Positions 15,898 through 25,207 are shown, numbered from the stretch's first letter. The stretch: DNA of 64,000 bases from Palsa-883 sp963847615 (GCA_963847615.1 CAWKAN010000026.1:186001-250000); one strand, 5' to 3'. Notes: generated from the letters alone by a model not told the origin. Numbers and translations: made by a program.

Positions 15898-16813
15898 CTA
15901 ACGCTTCACCCCAGGCACCGGGAGCCCGGGGATTTTCACGTTGACGGCGCCCAATTGGCTGCGCGTGGTAAAGAACAGCGTCTTCCAGTCATCCCCGCCA
16001 AACGCCAGGTTGGTGGTGGCGGACGCCCCGTGCACGATGCGGCCGAGCTTCTTGCCGTTCCGGTCGATGATCCATATGCCGCCCGGGCCGCCGCAATAGA
16101 CGTTGCCCTCGGTGTCGACTTTCATGCCGTCGGGAATGCCGGGCTCCGCGCCGCGCAACTCGGCGAAGACGCGGTCGGTGTGTTTCGCCAGCGTGCCGTT
16201 GGCCGCCAGGTCGAAGGCCCTGATATGTCCGCGGCGCAAATCGTTGATGTAGAGCACGCTTTCATCGGGCGAGAAGGCCAGACCGTTGGGCATGACGAAG
16301 TCGCTGGCGAGCAAGGTCCGGGTGCCCAGGTCGGGCGTTACCCGATACACCCCCGACACGGTCAAATCCCACTCCTGCGGTGCCGCGGTGCCCGTCCACG
16401 GGTCGGTGAAGTAGATGCAACCGTCCGAGCGGACCACGACGTCATTGGGCCGATACAGCCGCCGCCCCTGAAAGCTGTTGGCGATGACGGTGGTGCTGCC
16501 GTCGTGTTCCTGGCGAACCACCCGCCGCGCCGCATTCTCGCAGGCGACCAGCCTTCCCTGCTGATCCCGGGTCAGCCCATTGGCTCTGTTGGTCGGCTGC
16601 CTGGAACACCGACACGCCGGCGCCAGGCTGGTATTTCATGCGCTTGTCGTTGTGGATGTCGCTGAACAGCAGATAGCCGCCTTCGTGCCACCAGACCGGC
16701 CCTTCCGCGGGGCCATGCGGGCCGCCGAAGCCGCTGGCCAGCTCCTGGATCGGTTCCGAGATGGAGATGATCCCGTCGAACTCGGGCGCGAATTGTTCGA
16801 TCCGCTGTTCCAT
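15898..16813 (-). CDS. SMP-30/gluconolactonase/LRE family protein, frameshifted
   Basis: A six-bladed beta-propeller family of lactonases. The N-terminal frame begins at 16813 with MEQRIEQFAPEFDGIISIS and contains GPAEGPVWWHEGGYLLFSDI, where the Glu is the usual metal ligand. After GVSVFQA the frame is lost; removing one base near 16598 restores NRANGLTRDQQGRLVACENA and joins the downstream frame SFQGRRLYRPNDVVV, FSPDESVLYINDL and PDGMKVDTEGNVY, carrying the remaining Asn/Asp ligands. About 304 residues when repaired, a normal length. It hydrolyses sugar lactones or related esters; the substrate is unknown. Monocistronic. Confidence 0.85.
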
Positions 16814-17019
16814 GGCACCTGCTTTCACCGCAATGAACACCCCGAGGCATGTCAGGCCAGCCCGGATTTCTCGCACTGCCGCGCGATGATGGCGAAGCGC
16901 ATGGTCATGTCAAACGGTCTCGTACCGCCGCCAAGACCGGGCCGATGCGCAAGGCGCGAAGGCCGTCTGGCACGACAAAGACCGTCGCCACCGTCCCGCG
17001 ACAGTACGAGACATCCGGG

Positions 17020-17304
17020 CTAGCCAGCCGCCCGACGGATATTGTCGCGGATATCGTAGAGCGTGGCGATCGGACCGAACACGGCGCCGGCGACGACGAT
17101 CCCGACGATGAAGCCCAGCACCGCGCCCCACACGCCGCCCGCCCCGTGAACCGCGCCCAGCCAGAAGCCGCCATAATGCTCCTGCGTCACATACCCGTAG
17201 CCGCCGCCGGCCAACCCGTACCCGGCAACGGTAAATCCCGCTATGGTCAGCAGCGCCGTCACTATGACGGTGATCCGCCCAATGGCGGACAGCAGCGTGA
17301 TCAT
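17020..17304 (-). CDS. Small Gly-rich membrane protein, hypothetical
   Basis: 94 residues; start at 17304 with GGAG 11 nt upstream. Two hydrophobic helices (TVIVTALLTIAGFTVAGYGL near 12-31 and VWGAVLGFIVGIVVAGAVFG near 58-77) are separated by a Tyr/Gly-rich loop (GGGYGYVTQEHYGGFWLG). The small-xxx-small spacing could support helix packing. I do not recognise the family, and nothing beside it suggests a role. Confidence 0.6.
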   Translation of the reverse strand: MITLLSAIGRITVIVTALLTIAGFTVAGYGLAGGGYGYVTQEHYGGFWLGAVHGAGGVWGAVLGFIVGIVVAGAVFGPIATLYDIRDNIRRAAG

Positions 17305-17794
17305 GTCTTCCACTCCATCGGTCGTGATAACCCGTGCCTGCTGAACCCGACCACCAAGCGGCTGGCGATGCAAGGCGGTGTCGCCATGCCAGGGGCGCTG
17401 GGAGAAGCGGTCGATCGCCTTGGCGGCAGCATCGCCGCTGCTGCAACAGGCTGATCGATCCTGTCGTGACCGGCGCGAAACGCTCCCGCGATGCGGCGCG
17501 ACACCGTCCGGTCGGCTGGCCCCACGCGTGCCGGCGCCGCACGGGCAAGGTCGCTTTCCCGCATGCCGAGGCTCCTGCCATCGCCAAGGTTCCCGCCAGT
17601 GCCGGTGGGCGAACCGGCCATCCGGCGGATCCGGTCGCGGGTGAATTCCTCGCCTTGATCGCGCGCTGGCCGGCGGCGCGCTTCGGTGATGGATGCGCGG
17701 GGCGCACAGGACTACGCTGCGGTTGCTGTCCGCGGCCGACGCGGCTGGTGCAGACCTGCCTGGCGGCAGGATGGTCGGGAAAAGGCGGCCTTGC
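17305..17794. other. Gene-free stretch, 490 bp
   Basis: Upstream of both the small membrane protein (minus) and pcm (plus), so it must hold both promoters. The frames seen here are low-complexity Arg/Ala/Pro shadows without motifs. I see no clear palindrome or strong promoter consensus. Confidence 0.45.
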
Positions 17795-18472
17795 ATGAAA
17801 CCGATGCGTGAAAAGCACTTTGCCATCCTGCGCCGGCACATGGTCGAGACCATCGAGATTCACAGCGAGCTGATGGCGGACGAACTCGGCAAGGCCGCGC
17901 TCGACGAACGGGTGCTGGCGGCGATGCTGAAAGTGCCGCGGCACCGGTTCGTGCCCGCGCCGCTGATGCATGTCGCCTACGAGGACGCGCCGCTGCCGAT
18001 CGGCTTCAACAAGACGATCTCGCAGCCGTTCATCACCGCGCTGATGACGGATCTGCTGGCACTCGAACCGCAGGAGACGGTGCTGGAGATCGGCACCGGG
18101 CTGGGGTACCACGCGGCCCTGCTGGCAGAACTTGCGGGTCGGGTGTGCAGCGTTGAAATCGTCGAGGAGTTTGCCAACGAAGCCGAAGCGCAGTTGCACC
18201 GGGCCGGCTATCGCAGCGTCGCGATTCGGGTCGGCGACGGCTCCCGCGGTTGGGCCGACCACGCGCCATACGACAAGATCGTGGTGACCGCGGCGGCCGA
18301 CGAACCGCCAGCGGCGCTGCTGGCGCAGCTGAAGCAGGGCGGGCGCATGGTCTTGCCGATGGGTCCTGACCAGGCGCAGGTTCTCACGGTGGTCCACAAG
18401 GATGCTGACGGGCAACTGCGCGTGCGCGAGATCATTCCGGTGCGGTTCACCCGGCTGGAGACCGTCATATAA
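17795..18472 (+). CDS. pcm: Protein-L-isoaspartate O-methyltransferase family protein
   Basis: 225 residues. SAM-binding motif I is VLEIGTGLGYHAALLAELAG near 89, preceded by the PCMT signature PLPIGFNKTISQPFITALMT near 67-86. Post motifs VCSVEIVEEFA and PYDKIVVTAAADEPPAALL are present, and the protein ends RFTRLETVI. The enzyme methylates isoaspartyl residues in aged proteins, starting their repair, in the cytosol. The start at 17795 follows AAGG at a usual distance. It stands alone, and its stop codon is within a few bases of the dispersed hairpin repeat starting near 18474. Confidence 0.9.
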   Translation: MKPMREKHFAILRRHMVETIEIHSELMADELGKAALDERVLAAMLKVPRHRFVPAPLMHVAYEDAPLPIGFNKTISQPFITALMTDLLALEPQETVLEIGTGLGYHAALLAELAGRVCSVEIVEEFANEAEAQLHRAGYRSVAIRVGDGSRGWADHAPYDKIVVTAAADEPPAALLAQLKQGGRMVLPMGPDQAQVLTVVHKDADGQLRVREIIPVRFTRLETVI

Positions 18473-18473
18473 T

Positions 18474-18515
18474 ATCATCGGCCCTAATTGCTGACCGTTC
18501 GGCCGGCGTTGGGCC
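18474..18515. repeat. Inverted partial copy of the two-hairpin repeat
   Basis: ATCATCGGCCCTAATTGCTGACCGTTCGGCCGGCGTTGGGCC matches, in reverse complement, the second hairpin of the repeats at 12809-12859 and 18808-18858. It begins directly after the pcm stop codon. Confidence 0.8.
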
Positions 18516-18518
18516 GCG

Positions 18519-18623
18519 TTACTCAGTAGTCGGTAGGTAAGACGACACCTAAGAATTCAGGAACCGAGTGCCATCAAGGGAACATCCTACCCGCTGTCGT
18601 CATACTTCCCGACTGCTGAGTAA
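18519..18623. repeat. MITE-like imperfect inverted repeat
   Basis: Arms at 18519-18547 (TTACTCAGTAGTCGGTAGG...) and 18595-18623 (ending GACTGCTGAGTAA) match at about 25 of 29 positions when one is reversed. The 47-nt centre is AT-richer than the surroundings (CTAAGAATTCAGG). No coding capacity. It lies directly against the partial repeat at 18474-18515 and may have inserted into a longer copy of it. Confidence 0.75.
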
Positions 18624-18697
18624 AACCTTGCTTGCTTGCGGGCGGTGCGCGACCCCAGGCGGTCGATGTCGTGCCAGCCGCCCGGTCAACCTGTGAC

Positions 18698-18858
18698 GTG
18701 ATACCAGCCGCCCGAAATGCTGACTCTTCCATCCTTTCGGGCGGCTGGTATCGCGCGCGGAGTTGCACAGGGGAGCTGCCGGCGGCCGCGCGCCAAACCA
18801 AGAGTCATACCAACGGCCCAACGTCGGCCAATCGGTCAGCCATTAGGGCCGTTGGTAT
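18698..18858. repeat. Two-hairpin dispersed repeat, copy B
   Basis: Same order as copy A at 12696: a first hairpin (GATACCAGCCGCCCGAAATG ... CGGGCGGCTGGTATC), a linker with GGCGGCCGCGCGCCAAACCA, and a second hairpin (ATACCAACGGCCC ... GGGCCGTTGGTAT). In both copies the substitutions in the arms are largely compensated on the other side, so the hairpins are kept. Confidence 0.88.
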
Positions 18859-19149
18859 AACACCGGGCGGCGGAACGATTGACGCGTCGGCGGGGGCCAC
18901 CACGCCAGGCCGGCCCTCGGGTCAGCATGGCGTGGGCGCAGCGCCAATAGGGCAATCCCGCCGCCGGTTGGCAAACTGCGCGAACCGATCGGGCTGGAGC
19001 GTGCAGGGCGCGTCAACGGCTAACAGATGGCGAACGCCAGCGGGCTGGACCGAACGTTCCGATTTCCTGACATGGTACCGGCCTGCGCGTCGCCGCCGAT
19101 CCTGCAGCGTCACCCCGGGCTTGCCACCGACCACCGACAAGGACAGAAA

Positions 19150-19626
19150 ATGCAAGAGCGGCGGATTCATCAAATCTTCGAGATCAGCGTCTTGCTCAAG
19201 GGGGCGCACGCGCTCATCGAATGCCTGGCCGGCATCGCATTGGCCCTGGTCAGCACGAACACGATCGTGGACCTGGTCAACCGCCTCACGCAGGAAGAAC
19301 TCGTCGAGGACCCGCACGATTTCATCGCCACCCACCTGCTGACCTGGGCGCAGCAGTTTTCCGTCGGCACCAAGGCGTTTTACGCCTGCTATCTGCTCAG
19401 CCACGGCGCGGTGAAGATCTTCCTCGTCGCCGGCCTGCTCCGAGGCAAGCTGTGGTCCTATTCCGCCTCGCTGGTCGTGCTCGGGTTGTTCATCGTCTAC
19501 CAGGTTTACCGTTTCTATTACACGCACGGAGCCGGACTGATTGTCCTCACCGTCTTTGATGTCTTCGTGATCGGCCTCATCTGGCACGAATACAAGCTCA
19601 TCCGCCACCATCTGCCGACGCGATAG
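19150..19626 (+). CDS. DUF2127 family membrane protein
   Basis: 158 residues with the DUF2127 pattern: four hydrophobic helices, IHQIFEISVLLKGAHALIEC at the N-terminus, LLSHGAVKIFLVAGLLRGKL in the middle, VYQVYRFYYTHGAGLIVLTV, and a terminal HEYKLIRHHLP. The family is uncharacterised. Start at 19150 because AAGGA lies 7 nt upstream. It stands alone between two gene-free stretches. Confidence 0.88.
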   Translation: MQERRIHQIFEISVLLKGAHALIECLAGIALALVSTNTIVDLVNRLTQEELVEDPHDFIATHLLTWAQQFSVGTKAFYACYLLSHGAVKIFLVAGLLRGKLWSYSASLVVLGLFIVYQVYRFYYTHGAGLIVLTVFDVFVIGLIWHEYKLIRHHLPTR

Positions 19627-20117
19627 GCTGAGCTCGAGCGGCCATCCGGACAGGGAACTTCACGAGGAGCATCAGGCCGGTGTTGGGCGGCGCGGCAGCT
19701 ACCAACTCTTCGAGAGCGCCAGCCATGGTCTTGCCGTGCGGCAGGATGCCTTTCCCGGCGGGGGAGATGACGCGCCACGACCGCCGAAGCGGTCGATGCC
19801 ATTCCCGGCGATGGTGTCCGGGGACGTGGCGTGGACGAGGCCGTCGCGCGACCCGCCAACGCAGGGGACCCGTTGCCCGCCGTCGCGCTCTGCCGAATGC
19901 GGCGCACCGCTCAAGCGCCAGGACGAGCTACCTGCAACACCAGCTGGCGCCCCCGACTTTCGTGCCATTGCGGGAGAACGGGGCGGAATGCCGAAGTCTC
20001 CCGAGATCGGCCGATCGCGCCGCGCTGGCCGACCGCCCGACCGCAAAGTGGGTGACGCCGCGGCAAAATCCTGTAGGCTGGCCCGCCCCACCCACCGCCC
20101 CACCATACGAGGCCCCC
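19627..20117. other. Gene-free stretch, 491 bp
   Basis: Precedes the aminotransferase gene and must hold its promoter. A frame open through the region (for example RGSYQLFESASHGLAVRQD near 19699-19750) is less biased than typical shadows, but I cannot match it to a family and it has no good start, so I do not call it. It could be a decayed gene fragment. Confidence 0.4.
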
Positions 20118-21500
20118 ATGCCGCTGACCAACGCCCCCGACCCCGAGATCCGCGCCGCCGTGGTGCGACAGGACCTGGCCAACGTCCTGCACCCGATCGT
20201 CCAGCACAAGCTGCTGGAAACCAAGCAGATGGTGGTCACCTCCGCGCACGGCTCCACCATCTACGACGCCGACGGCACCGCCTATCTGGACGCCATGGCC
20301 GGCCTTTGGTGCGTCAACATCGGCTACGGCCGCGGCGAGCTCGCCGACGTCGCCGCCGACCAGATGCAGCAGCTTGCCTACTTCCCGCACACCGGGATGA
20401 ACGTCCCCGCCGCGGCGTTGGCGGAGAAGATCAACACCCTGATGGGCGGCGGCTACCACACCTACTTCGTCAACTCGGGCTCGGAGGCGAACGAGGCCGG
20501 CTTCAAGATCGCCCGGCAATACCAGAAGCACGAAAGCCCCGGCCAGTTCCGCTTCAAGACGGTCAGCCGCTACTACGCCTATCACGGCACCACGCTGGCC
20601 ACGCTCGACGCCGGCGGCATGGGCGATCGGAAAGGTAAATTCGAGCCGTACTCAGGCGACTTCCTGCACGTCGCGGCACCCACCTGCTACCGCTGCCCGT
20701 TCGCCCTGAGCTACCCGAGCTGCAACCTCGCCTGCGTGAAGAACATGGAGGCCGCCGTCGTCGGCGAAGGCCCCGACACCATCGCCGAGATCATCGTCGA
20801 ACCGATCATGAGCGGCGTCGGTGTCGCCGTGCCGCCCGACGAATACCTGCCCGAGGTGGAAAAGATCTGCCGCAATTACGGCATCCTGCTGCACGTCGAC
20901 GAGGTGATCAACGGCTTCGGCCGCACCGGCAAGATGTTCGCCCACCAGCACTACGGCGTCTCGCCCGACATCATCGCCATCGCCAAGGGCATCTCCAGCG
21001 CCTACCTGCCGATCGCCGCCACCGTGGTGAAGAACAAGGTGTTCGACAGCTTCTACGGCGAGCCAGCGGAGAACCGCCAGGTGTTCCAGGTGAACACCTA
21101 CGGCGGCCACCCGGTGTCCTGCGCCGTGGCGCTGCGCAACATCGAGATCATGCAGGCCGAGAGCCTCGCCGACCGCGCGGCGGAGACCGGCGCCTACCTG
21201 ATCGACGGGCTGCGCACGCTGATGCGCCACAACATCGTCGGCGACGTGCGCGGCAAGGGCCTGCTGATCGGCGTCGAACTGGTCAAGGACCGCGCCAGCA
21301 AGGAACCGGTTGACCCCGCCACCATCACCGCCGTGGTGGACCACTGCAAGGACGCGGGCGTGATCGTCGGACGCTCCGGCGGCGGGCGCCGCCACGGCAA
21401 CACGATCGTGTTTTCGCCGCCGCTGGTGATCACGCGGGCCGAGTGCGATCGCCTCGTCGAAACCCTCGACCGCGCCCTGACCGCGCTACCCGCGGCCTAG
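20118..21500 (+). CDS. Class III aminotransferase (omega-transaminase type)
   Basis: 460 residues, PLP fold type I subgroup II. Visible motifs: YDADGTAYLDAMAGLWCVNI, NSGSEANEAGFKIARQY, YYAYHGTTLATLDAGGMGDR, LLHVDEVINGFGRTGKMFAH (Asp of the PLP pyridine ring) and the Schiff-base Lys in IAIAKGISSAYLPIA. GAGG precedes the ATG by 7 nt. Close in pattern to aminotransferases for taurine, beta-alanine or other omega-amino acids with pyruvate; the exact donor cannot be read. It is followed on the other strand by a GMC oxidoreductase, so it is not clearly in an operon. Confidence 0.92.
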   Translation: MPLTNAPDPEIRAAVVRQDLANVLHPIVQHKLLETKQMVVTSAHGSTIYDADGTAYLDAMAGLWCVNIGYGRGELADVAADQMQQLAYFPHTGMNVPAAALAEKINTLMGGGYHTYFVNSGSEANEAGFKIARQYQKHESPGQFRFKTVSRYYAYHGTTLATLDAGGMGDRKGKFEPYSGDFLHVAAPTCYRCPFALSYPSCNLACVKNMEAAVVGEGPDTIAEIIVEPIMSGVGVAVPPDEYLPEVEKICRNYGILLHVDEVINGFGRTGKMFAHQHYGVSPDIIAIAKGISSAYLPIAATVVKNKVFDSFYGEPAENRQVFQVNTYGGHPVSCAVALRNIEIMQAESLADRAAETGAYLIDGLRTLMRHNIVGDVRGKGLLIGVELVKDRASKEPVDPATITAVVDHCKDAGVIVGRSGGGRRHGNTIVFSPPLVITRAECDRLVETLDRALTALPAA

Positions 21501-21523
21501 AGCAGGTTCCGCCCGACCGGACC

Positions 21524-21718
21524 CCGTTCACCTCTCCCGCGCTTCGCGGGAGAGGTCGAGGCGCGCAGCGCCGAGGGTGAGGGTGCTACCCGCGGCACCA
21601 CCCTCACCCGCGGCACCACCCTCACCCGCGTCGCCACCCTCACCCGCGTCGCCATGGCTCCGCGACCTTGGTCCGCTCTTCGCGGCCCAAGCCCGCGAAG
21701 CGCGGGAGAGGTGAACGG
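21524..21718. repeat. Inverted repeat with nested hairpins and an 18-bp tandem array
   Basis: Outer arms at 21524-21547 and 21695-21718 are perfect complements over 24 nt (starting CCGTTCACCTCTCCCGCG). A hairpin CCTCTCCCGCG/CGCGGGAGAGG is at 21531-21555. The middle holds four copies of an 18-bp unit (ACCCGCGGCACCACCCTC) at 21588-21659. Positions 21664-21696 recur exactly, in reverse complement, at 48025-48057. It lies between convergent genes. Confidence 0.9.
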
Positions 21719-21766
21719 CGGGCGTGCCGACGCCGATCCCGCTAACCGCCCTCCAGCCCGCAAACC

Positions 21767-23383
21767 TCAAGCCGCCGCGCGCACGCCCTCCGCCGCGGCT
21801 TCCTTGATCATGTCCGCCCCTTTCTCCGCGATCATGATCACCGCCGCATTGGTATTCCCTGAAACCAGCGTCGGCATGATCGAGGCATCCACCACGCGCA
21901 GCCCGGCAATCCCCTGCACCCGCAACTGATCGTCCACCACCGCCATCAGGTCGTTGCCCATCTTGCAGGTGCCGATCACGTGATACGTCGTCTGTCCGTT
22001 GTTGCGGGCAAATTCCAGCCATTCCTCGTCGGTCTGCACCTTGTCGCCCGGGTTCATTTCGAACGCGCGATACTTGTCCAGCGCCGCGTTGGCCATCACC
22101 CGCCGGGCGATCTTCATCCCCGCCACCACGGTCTGCCGGTCCAGCTCCTCGGCCAGGAAGTTGGGCCGGATCGCCGGATCGGCCGTCGGATCGGGCGACT
22201 TCAGGTGGATCGAGCCCTTCGATTCCGGCCGGCACTGATAGGTGGTCATCGTCATCCCCGGCTCGCTGTCCAGGATGCGCGTCGCCGCCGTGGCGTAGCT
22301 GGCATGGGCGAAATGAAACTGCACGTCGCACTCCTCCAGCTCCGGCCGGGTCTTGACGAAGCCGTAAACAATCCCCGCGGTGTAGGTCAGGATGCCGCGG
22401 TGCAGGGCGAAATACTTGATGATCTCCTTGACGAAATTCAGCCCGCGGGTCTGTTCGTTCAGCGTGATCGGCAGCTTGCCGCGCCAGTTCATCCTTGGCG
22501 CGAAATGGTCGCGGTAGTTCTCGCCCACGCCCGGCAGCGCGTGCAGCGGCGCGATGCCGAAGCCCTGCAGCCGCTCCGGCTGGCCGATGCCCGACAGCTC
22601 CAAGAGGTGCGGCGACTTCACCGCGCCGGCGGCCAGGATCACCTCGCGCCCGCAGCGCGCCTCAAGCGTCTGGCCGCGCTGCGTGTAGGCCACGCCGACC
22701 GCGCGCTTGCCCTCCAGGATCACCCGCGTGGTCAGCGCCTCGGTCTCCACGCGCAGGTTCGGCCGCGCGCGCGCCGGATCGAGGAAGGCGCGTGCCGTCG
22801 ACCAGCGCCGCCCGTCCTTCTGCGTCACCTGGTAGTAGCCGAACCCCTCCTGCTTGCCGTTGTTGTAGTCGGGGTTCTTCGGATAGCCCTCGGCCGCCGC
22901 AGCATCGATCACCGCGTCCAGGATCTCGTGGTGCTCCATCATATCGGCAACGTTCAGCGGCCCGTCGTGCCCGCGCGTCGCGTCGCCGCGTCCCTCGAAA
23001 TTCTCCGACTTCTTGAAATACGGCAGCACCGAGTCATACGACCAGCCGCGATTGCCGAACTGCGACCAGGTGTTGTAGTCGAGCGGATTGCCGCGCACGT
23101 ACAGCATGCCGTTGATCGCGCTCGATCCGCCCAGCGTCTTGCCGCGCGGGATCGGGATCGACCGGCCGCGCACGTTGTCCTCCGGCTCGGCGTTGAAGCA
23201 CCAGTTGTAGCGCGTGTTGTTCAGCAGCTTGTTGAAGCCGACCGGGATGTGGATCCAGAAATTGGTGTCCTTCGGCCCGGCTTCCAGCAGCAGCACCTTG
23301 GTGCGCGAGTCCTCGCTCAACCGGTTGGCGAGCGTGCAGCCGGCCGAGCCGGCGCCCACGATGATGTAGTCGTAGTCCGCCAT
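21767..23383 (-). CDS. GMC family oxidoreductase (choline dehydrogenase-like)
   Basis: 538 residues. The N-terminal FAD-binding motif YDYIIVGAGSAGCTLANRLS and the GMC signature IPRGKTLGGSSAINGMLYVR (about 82-101) are clear. The second signature is GREVILAAGAVKSPHLLELS near 243. The C-terminal substrate domain carries TYHVIGTCKMG (active-site His) and LRVVDASIMPTLVSGNTNAA. GMC enzymes oxidise alcohols, often with a quinone or cytochrome acceptor. Choline, polyethylene glycol and other alcohols are known substrates of relatives; no betaine genes lie nearby. It is divergent from the following SDR pair. Confidence 0.93.
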   Translation of the reverse strand: MADYDYIIVGAGSAGCTLANRLSEDSRTKVLLLEAGPKDTNFWIHIPVGFNKLLNNTRYNWCFNAEPEDNVRGRSIPIPRGKTLGGSSAINGMLYVRGNPLDYNTWSQFGNRGWSYDSVLPYFKKSENFEGRGDATRGHDGPLNVADMMEHHEILDAVIDAAAAEGYPKNPDYNNGKQEGFGYYQVTQKDGRRWSTARAFLDPARARPNLRVETEALTTRVILEGKRAVGVAYTQRGQTLEARCGREVILAAGAVKSPHLLELSGIGQPERLQGFGIAPLHALPGVGENYRDHFAPRMNWRGKLPITLNEQTRGLNFVKEIIKYFALHRGILTYTAGIVYGFVKTRPELEECDVQFHFAHASYATAATRILDSEPGMTMTTYQCRPESKGSIHLKSPDPTADPAIRPNFLAEELDRQTVVAGMKIARRVMANAALDKYRAFEMNPGDKVQTDEEWLEFARNNGQTTYHVIGTCKMGNDLMAVVDDQLRVQGIAGLRVVDASIMPTLVSGNTNAAVIMIAEKGADMIKEAAAEGVRAAA

Positions 23384-23484
23384 GTGATGTTCCTCCGCGG
23401 CGCCAGCCTAGCCGCGGCGGGCGGGGCGTGGAAGCGCCGGGTAGGACAAGCGACGATTGGGGCCGCGGATAACTTGCAAGATCA

Positions 23485-23590
23485 GGTTCACCACAGAGGC
23501 ACAGAGACACCGAGAAGGGAAAGAACGGTGCCCCGCACGCACCATCCTTCACCCTTGCTTCTCGGTGTCTCTGTGCCTCTGTGGTGAACC
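23485..23590. repeat. TTCACCACAGAGGCAC inverted-repeat element, copy 1
   Basis: Arms at 23485-23517 and 23558-23590 are perfect complements over 33 nt (GGTTCACCACAGAGGCACAG...), with a 40-nt centre. A diverged copy is at 57831-57923 and a copy begins at 63983. The same core is widespread in unrelated bacterial genomes as far as I recall. It lies between the divergent GMC and SDR genes. Confidence 0.93.
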
Positions 23591-23656
23591 CTGGCTTGCT
23601 TGCCGCGCGCGGCACACGTGGTAACCTCGCCCGACCAACGCACGGGAGAAACGCCA

Positions 23657-24460
23657 ATGGACTTCAAGGGCAAGGTCGCGCTGATCACCGGCGCCGGCAA
23701 CGGCATCGGCCGGGCCACCGCGATTGGTTTCGCGCGCAACGGTGCCAGGGTGGTGGTGGTCGACCGCGACGCCGCCGGCGGCGAGGCCACTGCCGGTGTG
23801 ATCCGCCAGCAGGGCGGCGAGGCGCTGTTCGTCGCCGCCGACGTCACCAGCTCCGCCGACGTGCAGGCCTACGTGAAGGCCGCGCTCAGCGCCTATGGCA
23901 GCATCGACTGCTTCCACAACAACGCCGGGATCGAGGGCACGGTCGCCCCCACCGCCGAATACGACGAGGCGATGTTCGATGCGGTGATCGGCGTCAATGT
24001 CAAAGGCGTGTTCCTCGGCCTGCGCCACGTGCTGCCGGTGATGATCGCGCAACAGCGCGGCGCGGTGGTGAACACCGCCTCGGTCGCCGGGCTGATGGCC
24101 TCGCCGGGCATGCCGGCCTATGTCGCTTCCAAGCACGCCGTGCTCGGCCTGACCAAGACCGCCGCCGGCGAGGTCGCGCGGTTCGGCGTGCGGGTCAACG
24201 CGGTGTGCCCCGGGCCGATCGATACGCGGATGATCCATTCGCTCGAGCAGCAGGTCAACCCGGGCGATCCCGGCGCGGTCGGCACGCGCTATCAGTCGTC
24301 GATCCCGATCGGCCGCTACGGCACCGCCGACGAGGTCGCCAACGTGGTGCACTTCCTGTGCTCGGACCTGGCCTCGAACGTCACCGGCGCGCACTACGTG
24401 GTGGACGGCGGGCGCACCGCGACCCCCGGCGCCGCCACCACGATGGCCCCGCCACGATGA
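23657..24460 (+). CDS. SDR family NAD(P)-dependent oxidoreductase
   Basis: 267 residues, classical SDR: the Gly-rich cofactor motif TGAGNGIGRATAIGFARNG near 11, Asp at the end of strand 2 (VVVVDRDAAG, favouring NAD), NNAG near 91, and the catalytic Ser-Tyr-Lys set in NTASVAGLMASPGMPAYVAS followed by KHAVL. The C-terminus VTGAHYVVDGGRTATPGAA is normal. The downstream SDR starts within the last codons (ATGA), so the two are translationally coupled. The role is probably oxidation of a hydroxyl intermediate; the substrate is unknown. Confidence 0.92.
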   Translation: MDFKGKVALITGAGNGIGRATAIGFARNGARVVVVDRDAAGGEATAGVIRQQGGEALFVAADVTSSADVQAYVKAALSAYGSIDCFHNNAGIEGTVAPTAEYDEAMFDAVIGVNVKGVFLGLRHVLPVMIAQQRGAVVNTASVAGLMASPGMPAYVASKHAVLGLTKTAAGEVARFGVRVNAVCPGPIDTRMIHSLEQQVNPGDPGAVGTRYQSSIPIGRYGTADEVANVVHFLCSDLASNVTGAHYVVDGGRTATPGAATTMAPPR

Positions 24461-25203
24461 GCGGACTGCTGGACGGCAAGCGCGCGCTGATCACCGGCGC
24501 CGGCTCCGGCATCGGCGAGGGGATCGCGCGCGCCATGGCGGCGGCCGGGGCGCAAGTGATCGTTGTCGATGTGAACGCAGCGGGCGCCGAGCGGGTCGCC
24601 CGTGAGATCGGCGCCGCTGCCAGCGCCTATCCGCTGGATGTCACCGACCGCGCCGCCTGCGACGTGCTGGCCGCCGCGGTGCGGCACAGCCATGGCGCCA
24701 TCTCCGTGCTGGTCAACAACGCCGGCATCATCCGCCGCGGCAAGGTGGACGCGCCGGAGGCGCGGCGGGACTGGGACGCGACGCTCGCGGTGAACCTGGA
24801 CGGGCCGTACAACCTGACCACCGCCTTCCTCGACCAGCTGAAGGAAACCCAGGGCGCGGTGATCAACATCGGCTCGATCCAGTCCTTCGTGGCGCTGCCC
24901 AACTCGGCGGCCTACACCACGTCGAAGGGCGGCGTGCGGGCGCTGACCAAGGCGCTGGCGATCGAGCTGTCGCCGCTCGGCATCCGGGTCAATGCGATCG
25001 GACCCGGCATGATCGCCACGCCGCTGAACGCCAAGGCGCGGGAAAACCCCGACTACATGAAGAGTTTTCAGGGCCGCATCCCGCTCGGCCGGCTCGGCAC
25101 GCCGGACGATATCGCCGGGCCGGCGGTGTTCCTCGCCTCCGACATGGCGCGCTACGTCACCGGCGTGACCTTGCCCGTCGATGGCGGGTTCCTGGCCTAT
25201 TAG
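24457..25203 (+). CDS. SDR family oxidoreductase (second of pair)
   Basis: 248 residues. Gly-rich motif TGAGSGIGEGIARAMAAAG, VIVVDVNAAG, NNAG (VLVNNAGIIRRGKVD) and the catalytic Ser and YxxxK in INIGSIQSFVALPNSAAYTT followed by SKGGV. Ends with VTLPVDGGFLAY. Its ATG overlaps the previous stop as ATGA, and the hydrolase gene starts 4 nt after its stop, so these three genes form one operon. Closest in pattern to 2-deoxy-D-gluconate or 3-oxoacyl reductase-like SDRs. Two SDRs plus an epoxide-hydrolase-like enzyme suggest catabolism of a cyclic or oxygenated compound (inference). Confidence 0.92.
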   Translation: MSGLLDGKRALITGAGSGIGEGIARAMAAAGAQVIVVDVNAAGAERVAREIGAAASAYPLDVTDRAACDVLAAAVRHSHGAISVLVNNAGIIRRGKVDAPEARRDWDATLAVNLDGPYNLTTAFLDQLKETQGAVINIGSIQSFVALPNSAAYTTSKGGVRALTKALAIELSPLGIRVNAIGPGMIATPLNAKARENPDYMKSFQGRIPLGRLGTPDDIAGPAVFLASDMARYVTGVTLPVDGGFLAY

Positions 25204-25207
25204 CCGG

